A stretch of DNA of 64,000 bases from Agrostemma githago (Eukaryota; Streptophyta; Magnoliopsida; Caryophyllales; Caryophyllaceae): positions 6,934,429 through 6,998,428 of the forward strand of contig OY288247.1 of the NCBI GenBank assembly GCA_958450325.1, given 5' to 3'. Made by a program: the position numbers and the translations under genes. Shown here one piece after another: positions 12,127 through 24,509 of this stretch (its first letter is position 1; the number at the start of each line of letters is the position of its first letter). The notes under the pieces were generated by a model. It was not told the origin of the DNA. It did no database searches and saw nothing but the letters and a program-made list of their open reading frames with translations.

Positions 12127-12241
12127 AGTTGGAAAATTGGGAGGGAATTGATAGATTGCTGAGAGCGCTCAGGAGGTGTGAATTGGGAGTGTAGAGGTTG
12201 CCACGTAGAACTATGTGGTTTCCTCTTTTATTAATAAAAGA
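12060..12241 (-). other. Helitron 5' terminus (TC end)
   Basis: The minus strand begins TCTTTTATTAATAAAAGAGG. The following about 180 bases match a second copy at about 50957-51126 with few differences. The match stops at the same base in both copies, which defines the end. The terminal TTTTATTAATAAAA is itself a palindrome. Confidence 0.85.
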
Positions 12242-13160
12242 TATGCAGGTTTGGGTTAGATATGGGTCGAGTTAAGTGTGAAATTCTGGTCTGTGGACAA
12301 TCGGGTTAGTAGGTTTGGGACGGGTTTGTGGGCCAGTCTTTGTGTATTTTTGAAAATGTTGTGTCCAAGCCGGTTAAAAAATTGGATCAAACGGGACGGA
12401 CTCATTGGATGCTACAGACCATGATCAGTTCTAGGTTACATTTAATATGTGTACATGCAAGAGTTCTTGGGTTCAAGTTTAGAAATATGGAGTATATTTG
12501 TATTAGAGTTTACGAGAAAAGATTTTAGTGCCCTTGATATACTAATCGACTCAAAGTTTGACTGAATTGATGGTTTACACCAAAGATCAAATACAGAGTC
12601 TGTAAGTACTCTGTATATAACTATAAGGTAGATATAACGTCACTCTGTATATTCGTAGATGTGACTTATATATACATAGTATTTCTGTGGCACTAGCCAG
12701 AAGACCAGTCCATTCAAATTGTTATATAAGACTATTATATGCTCATATACCATAAGTCCAGTCCATACAATTGATTGATAGTTCCCTTCTTTAACTTTGT
12801 TATTTCATTTGGTTTGTCTTACATTATAAGACGGTCTATAATGAGGCGAAACTTAATAAAACAAAACAAAATAAGATAAGATTAATTGGTTCGAGTTAAA
12901 AATAAGTCGAAAGATCGAAAATAAGAATTAACTATGAGTATATCATATCTAATTCTCGTTGATTTCATAAGAAAATTTGTTGAATAAAATTGATTGCATG
13001 GGAGGCCAAATTACTAGATTTTGTAGAGAGGAATATATATATAAATGCATGTCAATTTGAATTTCCACTTTGGAAAAAGTAGTCTATGCATTTAGGTGTG
13101 AAACCTACTTTGAATTACGTACAAGTTGTCATAATAAAAATGAGATTTTGACAAAAATTG
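12242..13160. other. Gene-free AT-rich stretch
   Basis: I see no coding segment, RNA gene or clear element between the Helitron 5' end and the foldback element. The sequence is AT-rich with many stops in all frames. Confidence 0.6.
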
Positions 13161-14750
13161 GGGACTACTTTTTACCGTCGGCGCTTTACTTCTTACCGTC
13201 GGCGTTAATTACGTAAAATGACAACTTTGTCCTTGATATTTATTCTCGAAATAATATTACTTTAACGTTTTATAGATTATCGATTTATTAAAATTCGATA
13301 ATAAAACTGTCTTTTTCGATTATCGTAATAAACGAAAACCGACTTTGTATATAATTAATATATGGAATTACGAATTACGCAAAATGACAAGTTCTCCTTT
13401 GCAATTAATTCTCGAAATATTATCACATTTACATTTTATAAAGTATTGGTTTATTAGAACTCGATAATAAAACCGTTTTTTCGATTATTGTTACGCCTGT
13501 GATTTTAAACAGTTAATTAGATTAATTAACGGCTTAATACAATTTAATAAACGTAATTAACAAATACGAGTAATACGCAAATTAAATCCTAATTAATCCA
13601 CGACAATCAAGATTTATTATACAAATCGATGCAAATTAAAAGAAAAAAAATCCGGAAATGGGTCGGGTCGAGTGGGTTTTTCGACCTACTCAAGGGTCGT
13701 ATTATTTTCTCTATAATAATTGAAAGTTTGATATGGAACACAAAGTATAAAGTGGTGAAATTGGTTATAGGGGTAACCTTTCATAAAAGTGACCCGGGTT
13801 TGAATCCTCTTCTTTACACTTTGACTTTGTCTTTTGAAAATTTAAAAAATAATTCAACAAACAAAATGTTAATTAAGAAGGATCGAACCCCTGACCTACC
13901 GACTAGGAACCAAATGACCAAACCACTAGACCAACATCAACATACCAATATTTTTGATGGTTGAAAACTACTTGTTTCGAAAAAAAAAACCGGAAAAATG
14001 AACTAAGTCGAAAAAATTCGTCGACTCTCGGATGGGGAAGTCGACTAGTCGACTTCCCCATCCGAGAGTCGACGAATTTTTTCGACTTAGTTCATTTTTC
14101 CGGTTTTTTTTTTTCGAAACAAGTAGTTTTCAACCATTTGAAATATCAGTATGTTGAGGTTGGTTCAGTGGTTTGGTCATTTGGTTCCTAATCGGCAGGT
14201 CAGGGGTTCGATCCTTCTCAATGAAAGTAAATTCAAAGTGTAAACAAGAGGATTCGAACCCGGGTCACTTGTATGAAAGGTTGTCCCTGTAAATTGTATA
14301 ATAAATCTTGATTGTCGTAGATTAATTAGGATTTAATTTGCGTATTACTCGTATTTGTTAATTACGTTTATTAAATTGTATTAAGTCGTTAATTAATCTA
14401 ATTAACTGTTTAAAATCACAGGCGTAACAATAATCGAAAAAACGGTTTTATTATCGAGTTCTAATAAACCGATACTTTATAAAATGTAAATGTGATAATA
14501 TTTCGAGAATTAATTGCAAAGGAGAACTTGTCATTTTGCGTAATTCCATATATTAATTATATAGGAAGTCGGTTTTGGTTTATTACGATAATCGAAAAAG
14601 ACGGTTTTATTATCGAGTTTTAATAAATCGATAATCTATAAAATGTTAAAGTAATATTATTTCGAGAATAAATATCAAGGACAAAGTCGTCATTTTACAT
14701 AATTAACGCCGACGGTAAGAAGTAAAGCACCGACAGTAAAAAATAGTTGC
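13161..14750. mobile_element. Foldback-type element: 1.6-kb near-palindrome
   Basis: The two halves are reverse complements around a centre at 14046/14047 (AGTCGACTAGTCGACT). About 85 bases on each side of the centre match with one length difference in an A run. The arms then continue with some mismatches out to TACCGTCGGCG termini. The left arm has about 130 bases (about 13625-13755) missing from the right. Each arm holds two imperfect tandem copies of a unit of roughly 165 bases (ACGYAAAATGACAA... at 13214 and 13378). The flanks CAAAAATTG and CAAATTTTG agree at 7 of 9 bases, possibly a worn 9-bp target duplication as in Mutator-like elements. Confidence 0.8.
14150..14216 (+). repeat. tRNA-like segment with A and B boxes in the foldback arm
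   Basis: It has TGGTTCAGTGG as A box and GGTTCGATCC as B box at normal tRNA spacing. The mirror copy lies on the minus strand at about 13878-13945. No full cloverleaf with an acceptor stem is seen, so it is probably a tRNA-derived SINE relic rather than a tRNA gene. Confidence 0.5.
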
Positions 14751-14911
14751 GCAAATTTTGTGTGTTCCTTATTATTATTAGGTGAATAAATTTATCATGA
14801 TGGAAAAGGTGAGTGTTTCAAGACTTTGAACTTTCTATGTTACCATGACATAAATATCAAATCATAGTTTGGAAAATTATAGACTTGATTTTCTTATTGT
14901 ATTCATGAATA

Positions 14912-15100
14912 CTCCCTCCGTTCCAATGAATTGTTTGCCTATTTCATATTGGGGCATCTCAATGAATTGTTTGTCTTTCTATTTTAGGAAAAAAAAATTA
15001 TATGTAATTTGACCCTTGGCGCCACATGTCACTTTCCCATTGGTTCTCTTTCCCTTGGTGCTAAAAGCAAAAGGCAAACAATTCATTGGAACGGAGGGAG
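14912..15100. mobile_element. Stowaway MITE (family A), copy 1
   Basis: The terminal inverted repeats CTCCCTCCGTTCCAATGAAT and its complement are flanked by TA on both sides. It is 189 bp, non-coding and AT-rich inside. Confidence 0.9.
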
Positions 15101-17348
15101 TACAAATTAAAATTAAATTTAATGTAATTATACTTTTTCTTATACATAATAATATATGGTAAGGAATATCGATGATAAATAATAATGTTGAGAAGGAAGA
15201 TAAATTGATTGTATACGAATCATATGATTATACGAACGAACGGATATAGTTTTGAAATGAATGAATTTGATCTTACCTTACAAGAAATTGTAAGCAATAA
15301 TTCAATAGATTCTAAAAATGGATATAGTGATAAACGAGATAAATAATAAATAAATAAAGAAACGAGATAAATGGAATAACTTCATGATACATCATGCATC
15401 ATACATGCATCACTTGCCAATAACCAGCGTAATTGCATTATTATGATGACGTGATACAATACTATTGTTGCTCTAATCACGTGAAACGTACAACAAATAA
15501 TTTTTTTTATATATAAATTTATGTAACATTTTTTTGGTAAAGGATAATTATGTATTAAAAAAATTATGTAACATTACTCGTATTATTTATTCAAAATTTT
15601 CAATTCACTATACATCACATTATTTATTATGGTATAACATTGATAGATACAAAATTTGCCAACATATACACAAGAATAGTTGTACAACTTGTACTTGGTA
15701 CGTGGACGGAAATAAGGGTTTTGCTAAATCAAGTTGACAAAAGTCTGTCTTCCTTGACCGTCTGATAGATATATATCCATTTTTGTATTCCGTATAAATT
15801 AGTGACGAATTAAATAATAGAGTACCATATAACTAAATAAGATAAATCTAAGAAATCAAGAAATTTTTGTATTTATCTATCAAAGTGAATATAATATTAT
15901 TTCACTCGTTAGACCCAAAATTTGGCGGAAAGTAATTTTGAGCATACCCAAGATATTTGGGGAGGTTCATGCGGCCAATAGTGAGTTAGTGACTGACTAA
16001 CTATACATACCACTTGAATTGTACGTCAAAGTGGTGGATTTTATTGTATTGTTTTGTCCCAATATCCTTCACAACTCTCGAATTTATTGGTGGAAAATGG
16101 AAACACATTTTCCCTTTTTAATAATTACAATTATTTATATTAATGAGAAAAGTCGATCCACACACTTAATGGATGTGTGATTGTTATGTGAACGTGGTCA
16201 AAATTGGTTCATTCATCTAATCATGCCCAAAACCCTACAAATTAAACCAATGCAACACGGTTTTTTTAATAACGTTGATAAGATATCTCTCACGTGATTT
16301 ATTTTGATTAAACTAGTTATGAGTATTTAACATGATACGAACATACGATCTCTCAATCATGTGCATACAAAGTAGTACTGTTTTCTCATATCCAAATATT
16401 TCGAATATCCACGTTTATAATACATAAGTGAGTAATAATGAAATCAGCTCATACAGTATATAAAACACTGTAATTAAGAGAGAATTAACATGCATTTTTA
16501 CGGATTAAACATAAGAGAATTCATATATACGAATATTTATTAACTCTTTCGAGGTGGATATATTTATATATCATCCAACGTCTAACTTATTCGAAAAGAT
16601 GAGATGCATAAATCCGACTGTATTATTATATTGAATCGACCAAATTTTATTACTATGAAATATCTATATCACATACTATCAGTTACTAACCTTTTAATTT
16701 TAACGTTTTACGAATTTTTTTTTAATTAATTATTACAGTAATACGGAGTATGTTTTACTATACAAATAATATTTTTAGTTGAGACCGTATCACTTTGAAC
16801 TTTATTCCAATCTAGTCTTCTTCATTTTATTTCTTCCATTCGTACAATTTGGCTTTGATTTTTGACCTAATAACAAAAAGTTGATGATCCAACGTAGTAC
16901 TCTTAAATAAATAGTCTTTAATTACGTGAATTCTGAAAGCAAAGAAAACACGTAAGTTGACCGTACGTACAAATTAAACCCACGTTAAAAACTTAAAATA
17001 CAATAACGTCGTGCATGCTCATGCATGGCCGGAGGAAAGCTAATGTCACGTATATATACACAAATCCGTCTTAAATTTATAACGAGTCAAGAATTATAAA
17101 AAAGTAAAACAGAAACATTTGTCATCTCGATTTAGACTGATATATTATTTGACCCGTGTGACTGTTTTAATATTATAACGAGCAAAGAGTCATAACAGAC
17201 GAAAAGTAGAACGTCGCGTGTATATATGTAGGAACAAACGAAATATTTGTCGTCTTGGTCTAACATACATGCGACTGGTATATTATTTGATCTGTTTTAA
17301 TCTGATGACACGCGATATGATGTTTATTGAGAGGTTATTGGTTATATA
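15101..17348. other. Gene-free AT-rich intergenic DNA
   Basis: 2.2 kb with stops in all frames and no domain-like ORF, RNA gene or clear element ends. It may be original intergenic DNA of the locus. Confidence 0.6.
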
Positions 17349-17546
17349 CTCCCTCCGTTCCAATGAATTGTTTGTCTTTCCTTTTGGCACAAAGGTTAAG
17401 GGAACCAATGAGGGAGTGACATGTAGAGCAAAACTCATAAGAATGATCAAATTGCATATAAAAAATATTTCTAAAATACAAAGACAAACAATTCATTGAG
17501 ACACCTCAATATGGAATAGGCAAACAATTCATTGGGACGGAGGGAG
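17349..17546. mobile_element. Stowaway MITE (family A), copy 2
   Basis: It has the same CTCCCTCCGTTCCAATGAAT ends as copy 1, flanked by TA, 198 bp long, with the inner sequence in the opposite orientation to copy 1. Confidence 0.9.
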
Positions 17547-17903
17547 TATCCTTTTCATTAACGTCTAATTCCATTGCCTAAGCAATAATTAAAGCATCGC
17601 AACATTATATACTGTGACATATGCTATGCATGCTCCAACTATGTACTATATGTCTGCCGTCCAACATATACAGTCTTGACCCCTGTGATATAGTGTGTGA
17701 CCGTCTCATAAAGTCAAGGAAGACATAATCATAAATTAATTATTTTTGAAATTGGTAAAACATATATATATATATACACAGTGAGATACGAATATAAAAT
17801 AATAGATCAGACCCGCGTCACAATAGTTATATTGCGAGACCTCTTAATTACATAGTAGAAAGTATGAGTAGTTAATTACTACTATAATTTGTAATTACAG
17901 TAT

Positions 17904-18090
17904 CGGGTTTTCTAACGTGTGTCCACTGGGGCACACGATAATGTATTAATTAATTAAGTACGGAGTAAGAATTAGAAGGATAATATCACGAGAAATTGAA
18001 ATGTTAAGTCATACTTACCATACTAAGATAATATTCTTCTGATTATAGCTTTAATTAACATATTATCGTGGACACACGTTAGAAAAACCG
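17904..18090. mobile_element. Mutator-type MITE with 9-bp target duplication
   Basis: The ends CGGGTTTTCTAACGTGTGTC and its near-complement at the right close a 187-bp non-coding element. The 9-bp direct repeat TTACAGTAT flanks it at 17895-17903 and 18091-18099, the length expected for Mutator-like insertion. Between the preceding MITE and this one (17547-17894) I see nothing coding. Confidence 0.88.
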
Positions 18091-18343
18091 TTACAGTATT
18101 ACCATCCTCGATCCGTGAGATAGGAGAATTTGTGAATATAAAAAATCGTAGAGAAAATTGTCTGTAAATGAAATAATGTCACAGACAAATAATAATCACC
18201 GACACGAAAAAAGTAATAGTTCGAATTTCGTACAAACCTATCTAATTATGTTGTTTGCTAATTGCTTCATACATACACTTAATATGTTCCCTCAATTAAA
18301 GGAGAAATTACGTATGAGACATGTGACACACGTTATTAACGCA

Positions 18344-18580
18344 CAAGGGGTGTTCATCGGTTCAAATCGGATCAGATTGACACGCGGACCGACAACCCAA
18401 AAAATTAAAACCGGCGGACCGGATTGGTTAATAATGAAACCCGGACCGGATCGAACCGGAAAAATACGTTAAATTTGATTTTTTTTATTAAGTATGGACC
18501 GGACCGTGGATTGGACCGGTATGTGGCCCGGTCCGGGTCGATCGAGTTTGTCGGTCTGGATCACTTTTTGAACACCCCTG
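18344..18580. mobile_element. hAT-like MITE
   Basis: The ends CAAGGGGTGTTCA and TGAACACCCCTG are inverted repeats of the CA(A/G)GGGTGTTCA kind seen in hAT MITEs. The interior has repeated CCGGACCGG-like palindromic words. No clean 8-bp target duplication could be read. Confidence 0.6.
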
Positions 18581-18755
18581 ACCTGCGGATTAATAGATAG
18601 GGAGATCTCTCACCTATAAACGGTTTTTCGATAGAGGAAAGGACAATTATCGAATGTGAGAACTACGACATGGGTGACATTTTGTAAGAGAAACATCCTT
18701 GTTTCACACAATTAGCCTCTAGTTATTAGGCCTTGTGTGAGTTTGTTCACTTCTA

Positions 18756-18962
18756 CTCTCTCCGATTTTTATTTATCTTTTCATTTGACTTTTGGTAAAA
18801 AAATAAGGGTGTAAAAATGTGTGGCTCAAAAGAGGAGAAGGGTGAGAGAGAAATGTAAGTGTAATTCTAGATCACATGTTGATGACCCAAAATAGAAATA
18901 GGGAAAAAATGGTGTTTCAGCCCAATAAGAAAACATGGAAGATAAACAAAAATCGAAGAGAA
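18756..18962. mobile_element. Stowaway-like MITE (family C)
   Basis: The inverted ends CTCTCTCCGATTTTTATTTA and, on the right, its near-complement (AAATCGAAGAGA side) are flanked by TA at both ends. It is 207 bp and non-coding. Confidence 0.75.
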
Positions 18963-18973
18963 TATATTTTTTA

Positions 18974-19219
18974 CAACTCAACTACCTCCATTTTTGACAC
19001 TATTCACAGTTGAGGAAAATCTTTGATATTCTCGACAATCTATCTATAAGTGAGAATATAGTCATGTGAGATTTTGCTTGATCCGTTTTTATGAGTCCAT
19101 TAAGAATATCAATTTTTTATAATTTTTGATAATGTAAAATGAAAGATGTCGCGAGTGTAAAACACACATCGACAAATGTGCAAAAATAAATAGTGACAAG
19201 TGGAGTTGAAGGGAGGAAG
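18974..19219. mobile_element. Stowaway-like MITE (family B), second copy
   Basis: It matches the reverse complement of 1-235 over its length, including the TTGACACTATTCACA segment and the TATAAGTGAGAATATAGTCA core. The ends are ACCTCC and GGAGGAAG. Confidence 0.75.
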
Positions 19220-19232
19220 TAATCCCCTATCT

Positions 19233-19260
19233 CATCCCATCCCATCCCATCCCATCCCAT
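19233..19260. repeat. (ATCCC)n minisatellite
   Basis: At least five units of a 5-base repeat. It is too short and the wrong unit for a telomeric array. The following 19261-19723 holds no gene that I can see. Confidence 0.85.
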
Positions 19261-19728
19261 ATTCACTAAAACAAAACCAAGGGGCAATATAGTCTTTTCA
19301 ACTTTCCCGCCTAAAATCTATAATAAATTGGGAAATCGGGCTTTTTATTAAATCAGTCCAATTCCAACTTATACGGTCCAAACAATTTTGATGATGGACT
19401 AAATAACATACTACAGTACAATTTTGATGATGGAGTATCTTTTAATAGCATGCAGTCCAATTATATACTATGTATTCTTTTACAAAACAATCCTCAATTC
19501 AGTAGGAAATAATTTACTTGCTCATAGTCTAATTTAATGGCTAGAAATTAGGATAGAATATCTAACTTCAAATTAGAATAGAATAATAAATTATAGGTTT
19601 AAATCTTCAAGATAAAGATTTAAACACTTTACACTTATATGTTGTTCAAACATAACTCAATCAAAAAGGCCTGTAATACTTCTTATAGTCATCACGGATC
19701 TTAAAAAATGTTGAAATTCTAAAGAATC

Positions 19729-20411
19729 TGATGGGGGTCGGTAGCCTGCTACGGGTCACCCGCCATTTGGGGCCCAAGATGGCCCGACCCAAGAATGAAG
19801 AAGAGCCTGCCCTGCAGGTACGCCAAACAAAGATCACTGATTCACCCCAAGGCACTCACCTGCCTGGCAGGGCCACGCTGCCAGCCGAGCAGGGCAGACA
19901 AACCCCCCTGCATGCTGGCCCCCAGGGTATTCTTACCCCCAGCAGAGGCAGGGGAAGCCAGGGGCCCTTCCGTCATTTTGCCTAAGGTAAAAGAATGGGT
20001 GGGTAAGGTGAAGCCACGTGTCACTCTCTCATCCACCCATTCTTCCTCTCTCCTCTTCTCCTTCCCTCTCTCTTGTGGGAAGGTATAAATACTCTCCCAT
20101 TTCCCACATGAAAGGGGTTAGATTTTCTCTCTCTAGACTCTCACTTTAAAACCGCCACCTAGCTCCTCACGAACTAGGTTCGTTAAGGCATTTCACGGAC
20201 TGACTTAGGCATCGGAGAGGGTTCCCTCGGACACCTCCGGGGCCTTGTGCGTTCACTGTGCAGGGAGCAGGCCATCTTCGCCGGGAAAGTCCGACCATCG
20301 GAGTGCGAGAAAGGAGAGACCGAAGGAATTCAAACGTAGACCATCCGAGCAACATCACATCTGTTAAGACCCGAATCCAAAGTCGGGTTTAATTGTTTCC
20401 ATACCGGAACA
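19729..20411 (+). repeat. 5' LTR of element 1
   Basis: It starts TGATGGGGGTCGG and ends CCATACCGGAACA. A TATA box TATAAATA at 20083-20090 lies after a CT-rich stretch, marking the likely start of the sense transcript. Confidence 0.95.
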
Positions 20412-20434
20412 ATTTGGCGCCGTCTGTGGGGAAC
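20412..20434 (+). other. Primer-binding site of element 1
   Basis: ATT then TGGCGCCGTCTGTGGGGAAC directly after the 5' LTR. The first nine bases match the complement of the 3' end of plant tRNA-Asp, the usual start of Tat/Athila primer sites. The rest matches only partly. Confidence 0.7.
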
Positions 20435-20489
20435 TTACGGTTGTGTTCACGAGTTTCCCACCAAAATCAACCACGATCAATCGAACAAA

Positions 20490-22427
20490 ATGCCTGAGAT
20501 CATAGAGGCCAGTTCTGGGGCGGGTCCGACGGTACCACCAGTGATCCCCCTATATGGCATGCCTACACCTGGGAGGACACCTACTGCAACAATCCCAGGG
20601 GTGGGACGAGCAAACATTCATGGAGCGCCTGATGGAGGAACTGCAGTTACAACTGGGCAGGGTGGCCATCAGAGGCCTAGTTTGAACCTCAGCCCTGCCA
20701 AGGTTGTTCAAACTGCGGCTTTCTTTTCAGCAATGCTAAATAAGGAGTTCACCCCTGAAGACCTGGTTGGCAGGATTGCGACCACCCCCAGGCAGCTTTA
20801 CTTTGAAAGTGGAGGAGGGGCCGGGGGCACGAAGCGGACTGCTGCCAGGAACATTCAGAGGAGAGCAGTAAGGATTGCTCAAGGGTATCAGCAGGCCCAG
20901 AGACGCATCGTCAGCAACCCAGAGCAACCTGTTCAACAACAAGCGTTTTCTATACACACTACTGAATCCACAACTGCCAGGGAGAGAAGGGGTCTGTCCC
21001 AAGACCTCCAAGATCGAATGAGGCACAGGGAGCCTACATCTAAGCGTCTGGGGGAGAAGCAGGGCGGAGTCTTCTCTAGGTTGACACCGGCGACAGAGAT
21101 ACAGCCAGCTCCAGGGCTATCTCAAAGCCTGCAGTCCAGACTCAACCAGGGGCGACCACTCGGGTCAAGGCATCGTCAGGATGACAACCTTGACCTGCCC
21201 CAGAAGAAGCGATACAGATGCCCCTCCCCTAACAGGGATGATGAAGCTATGAGTAGGCGGCCACCCAGGCACCGCTACCCTAGTGCAGGAAAACCGACCC
21301 CTGGAAAATGGGATAACCACGGTTATCACTCTGGGGGAAGCAGGTCACGAGTGGTAGGCAGGCCCACAAGAACTCCTCTCCACCCTGATGTGCAGAAATA
21401 CCCCATCATAAAGATCAAAATGCCCTCCGTCAAATTTGACGGAACCTCATATCCAGAGGATCACTTAGCAGCCTATGAAAGCCACATGGGCATGTATGAT
21501 GTGGACGACGCAGTCTGGTGCAAAGTCTTCCCAACTACCCTTGTGGGACTAGCGCAGGGATGGTTCAGAGACCTTAGACAGGGTTAGATTAGCTTCTTCA
21601 TAGATTTGGCCGAAGCCTTCTTGGACCAATATGCAGGGAACAAGAGGCGCCGACTCACACGTTTTAACCTAATGACCCTCAGGCAGAAGAAGGGTGAAAG
21701 CGTCAGGGAGTACTTGAAAAGATTTGACATGTCCTACCAACAGGTCAAGGAGATTGATGACTCAACTGTGGCGTACGCGCTAACCATCTCGCTGATCCCA
21801 GGGGAGATGAAAAACCAGATGATCAGAGCTCAGCCTGAAACCCTAGCTAAGGCTCGAAAAATTGCGGAAGGTTTTATGCTGCAAGAGGAGTTCCACAGCC
21901 TGCCAGATACCCCCGCAGGGCCTGCCAGGCCGCAGGGGGGACCGCAGGGTGGACGCGGTAAAGCTGAAGCAGGAAAGCAAAGAGCTGAGGAGGGGGACAC
22001 CCCCAGAAAGGAGCGCGTGGCCTACCAGCCCAGATTTGACAGCTATACAGCTCTCAATAAATCCAGGGCAGAAATCTTTGAGCTAGAGAAAGAAACAGCT
22101 AAATGGAATCGCCCAAATAAGCCACGCAGCCCGAAGGGGGACCCGAAGAAATTCTGTACGTTCCACGACTGTGTAGGACATACTACCGAAGAATGCAGCC
22201 ACCTGAAAGATGAGATTGAAAAACTCATCAGGAATGGCTGGCTGAGTAACTATGCAGCGAGGAACAAGACCCAGAAGGACACGGTGGAGAAGCCTGAGGG
22301 CTCGGTGCAGAATCGCACGATAATCCACGTAGTGTCGGGGGATGCAGAGGGTCAAACAAGCCGGAGAAGCCAGAAAAGACAAATTCGTAAATTGCGAAAT
22401 CAAATCTGCTACGCTGAAAGAGCATGA
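20490..22427 (+). pseudogene. gag: Element 1 gag
   Basis: This is the capsid/nucleocapsid part of the Gypsy polyprotein. It starts at ATG 20490, 79 bases after the LTR. The N-terminal 300 residues are basic and low in complexity. A retrotransposon gag core begins near KFDGTSYPEDHLAAYESHM and continues with FLDQYAG and REYLKRFDMSY. A zinc-binding-like CTFHDCVGHTTEEC follows near 22156. The frame is interrupted by TAG at 21585-21587 and TGA at 22425-22427, but the same frame continues past both into the protease, so the intact ancestor had one gag-pol frame. Confidence 0.88.
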
Positions 22428-24509
22428 AGTCCCAAGGGAATCGCCCTGAGCATCACCCCTGATGATGCAGGGCGAATAATATACCCCCATAGTGACCCTT
22501 TGGTGCTGTCCCTTGAAATCAGCAATCACATCGTGAGAAGATGCATGGTGGATACTGGCGCCTTTACAAACCTCTTGTACAAAGACGCCTTTGAAAAGAT
22601 GAACCTGGAAAAGAGACACCTCAGGCCTGCCCCTGGATCACTGTATGGGTTCAGCGGAGCAGGCGTGCTTCCTATGGGGATCATAGATCTGCCAGTAACA
22701 TTTGGGGAAGGAGCCTCCGCCAGGAATGTTAGGGTGTCGTTCGTTGTGGTAGACGCAAAATCCGCATACAACGCCCTGATAGGCAGAGCCACCTTAGACG
22801 AAATTGAAGCCGCCATATCAATCAGGGCTCTGACTATAGCCTATGTAACAGACTTTGGTATGGAGAGAAAAGTGCACGAAGACCAAGAATCGGCCAGACA
22901 ATGTTATTTTGTGGCCTTACAGACCCACGAAACTGAAAGAAAAGGAAAAAGAAAGGCTGATAGTTCCCCCAGCAGGGAGGGTGAGATTCCAGCTGACCAG
23001 CAGGTAGCTGACCACCTTGAACCTGGGGGGGAGAGCATGCTGGTGGACCTAGAACCAGAGAGACAAGTCCTCATAGGGGCTGACCTGGAAGAGTCTTACC
23101 AAGCAGAGCTGATCAAGGTCCTAAGGAGTAACAGGGACGTGTTCGCCTACTCGGCAGATGAAATGCCGGAGGTCGACCTGGCTTATATCGTTCACAGGCT
23201 GAATGTAAACCCGGAGGCCCGCCCTGTGAAGCAGAAAAAGAGAAATATGTCGGCAGAAAAAGACCTGGCCATTAAGGAGAAAATAGAAAAACTTTTGAAG
23301 GCGGATTTCATAGAAATCTGCGACTACCCTGAGTGGTTAGCAAATGTAGTGATGGTAAAGAAATCCTCGGGTGCATGGAGGATGTGCGTGGATTTCACAA
23401 ACCTCAACAAAGCTTGCCCGAAGGACTGCTACCCCCTTCCAAGAATAGACCAGCTGGTAGACGCCACCAGCGGGTACCCCATGCTGAGTTTTCTGGATGC
23501 TTTTTCAGGGTACCATCAGGTGTATCTTTGGCAGCCCGACAGGGTGAAGTGCGCCTTCATCACCAGCTATGGCACTTACATGTATAAAATGATGCCATTC
23601 GGGCTTAAGAACGCAGGCGCCACCTACCAACGACTAGTCGACAAAGTTTTCGAAAATGAGAGGGGTAGGAACCTAGAGGCCTACGTCGATGACGCCGTCG
23701 TGAAAAGTAAAGGGGACAAGGAACACCTGATAGATTTACAGGAGACTTTTTCCTCCCTGCGAACTTATAAAATGAAACTCAATCCCAAGAAGTGTACATT
23801 CGGAGTTTGTTCTGGAAAGTTTCATGGGCTTTTTGGTCAGTGCCAGGGGATAGACGCCAACCCTGAAAAGGTACAGGCCGTCTTGGACCTTCCGGAACCA
23901 AAAACCATAAGAGACATCCAACGCCTGACTGGCAGGATGGCTGCCCTGGCGCGCTTCATCGCCAGGCCAGCAGACAAATCAACCCCATTCTTCAAAGTCC
24001 TAAAAGGAAACAAACAGTTCAGATGAGAGGATGAGCAGAGAGAGGCTTTCAAGCAACTCAAAGAACATTTGAAGACACTCCCCACCCTGGCAAGACCAGT
24101 GGCAGGGGAGAAGCTCTTCCTCTACATCGCTGTAATGAATTCAACGATAAGCGCAGTTATCCTCAGAGAAGAAGCAGTCTCTCAGCAGCCTATATACTTC
24201 GTAAGTCATGCCCTGGGGGCAGCAGAAAAAAATTACCCAGTGGTGGAAAAGGCAGCCTACGCAGTCGTCATCGCAGCCCGAAAGCTCAGGCCATACTTCG
24301 ACCCGCACCCTGTCATGGTGCTGACTGACCAACCATTGGAAAAGGTCCTGGAAAAATTCGAGAAGTCTGGGAGACTGCTGAAATGGGCCATTGAATTGAG
24401 CGGGCTGGGAATATCCTACCAACCCAGGGCATCCATCAAGGCACAAGCTTTGGCGGATTTTCTAGCCGAGTGCTCCCATTCGGAGGAAGACGATCCCCCC
24501 CACCGGTGA
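22428..24509 (+). pseudogene. pol: Element 1 protease, reverse transcriptase and Gypsy RNase H
   Basis: It continues in the gag frame. An aspartic protease core MVDTGAFTNLL lies at 22545-22578. The RT has DFTNLNKACPKD, FLDAFSGYHQV, MPFGLKNAGATYQR and the catalytic AYVDDAVVKSK at about 23680. After a TGA (24024-24026, where tryptophan is expected) the connection and Gypsy RNase H follow. In the latter the first catalytic aspartate is not seen (FLYIAVMNSTISAVI), as is common for the degenerate first RNase H of Tat elements. The frame ends at 24507-24509, after a C-run near 24494-24500 that shifts it. Confidence 0.9.

Larger units (their letters stand above)
953..12241 (-). mobile_element. Complete Helitron, 11.3 kb, minus orientation
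   Basis: Read on the minus strand, the element starts with TC at 12241 and ends with CTAG at 956-953, preceded by a GC-rich hairpin at about 962-984. The flanking host bases are A (952) and T (12242), so the insertion lies between A and T, the standard Helitron target. A second copy of the same 5' end ends identically at 51126. Inside are an RPA-like gene, a Rep/Pif1 gene on the minus strand and an XS-domain ORF on the plus strand. The gene content is that of an autonomous plant Helitron, but the Rep/helicase gene is now broken. Confidence 0.88.

Noticed and set aside
13961..14191. Plus-strand ORF across the palindrome centre
   Set aside because: It is a product of the inverted repeat reading through itself and has no protein-like features.
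19233..19260. Telomere-like repeat
   Set aside because: The 5-base ATCCC unit is not the plant TTTAGGG repeat, and the array is very short.
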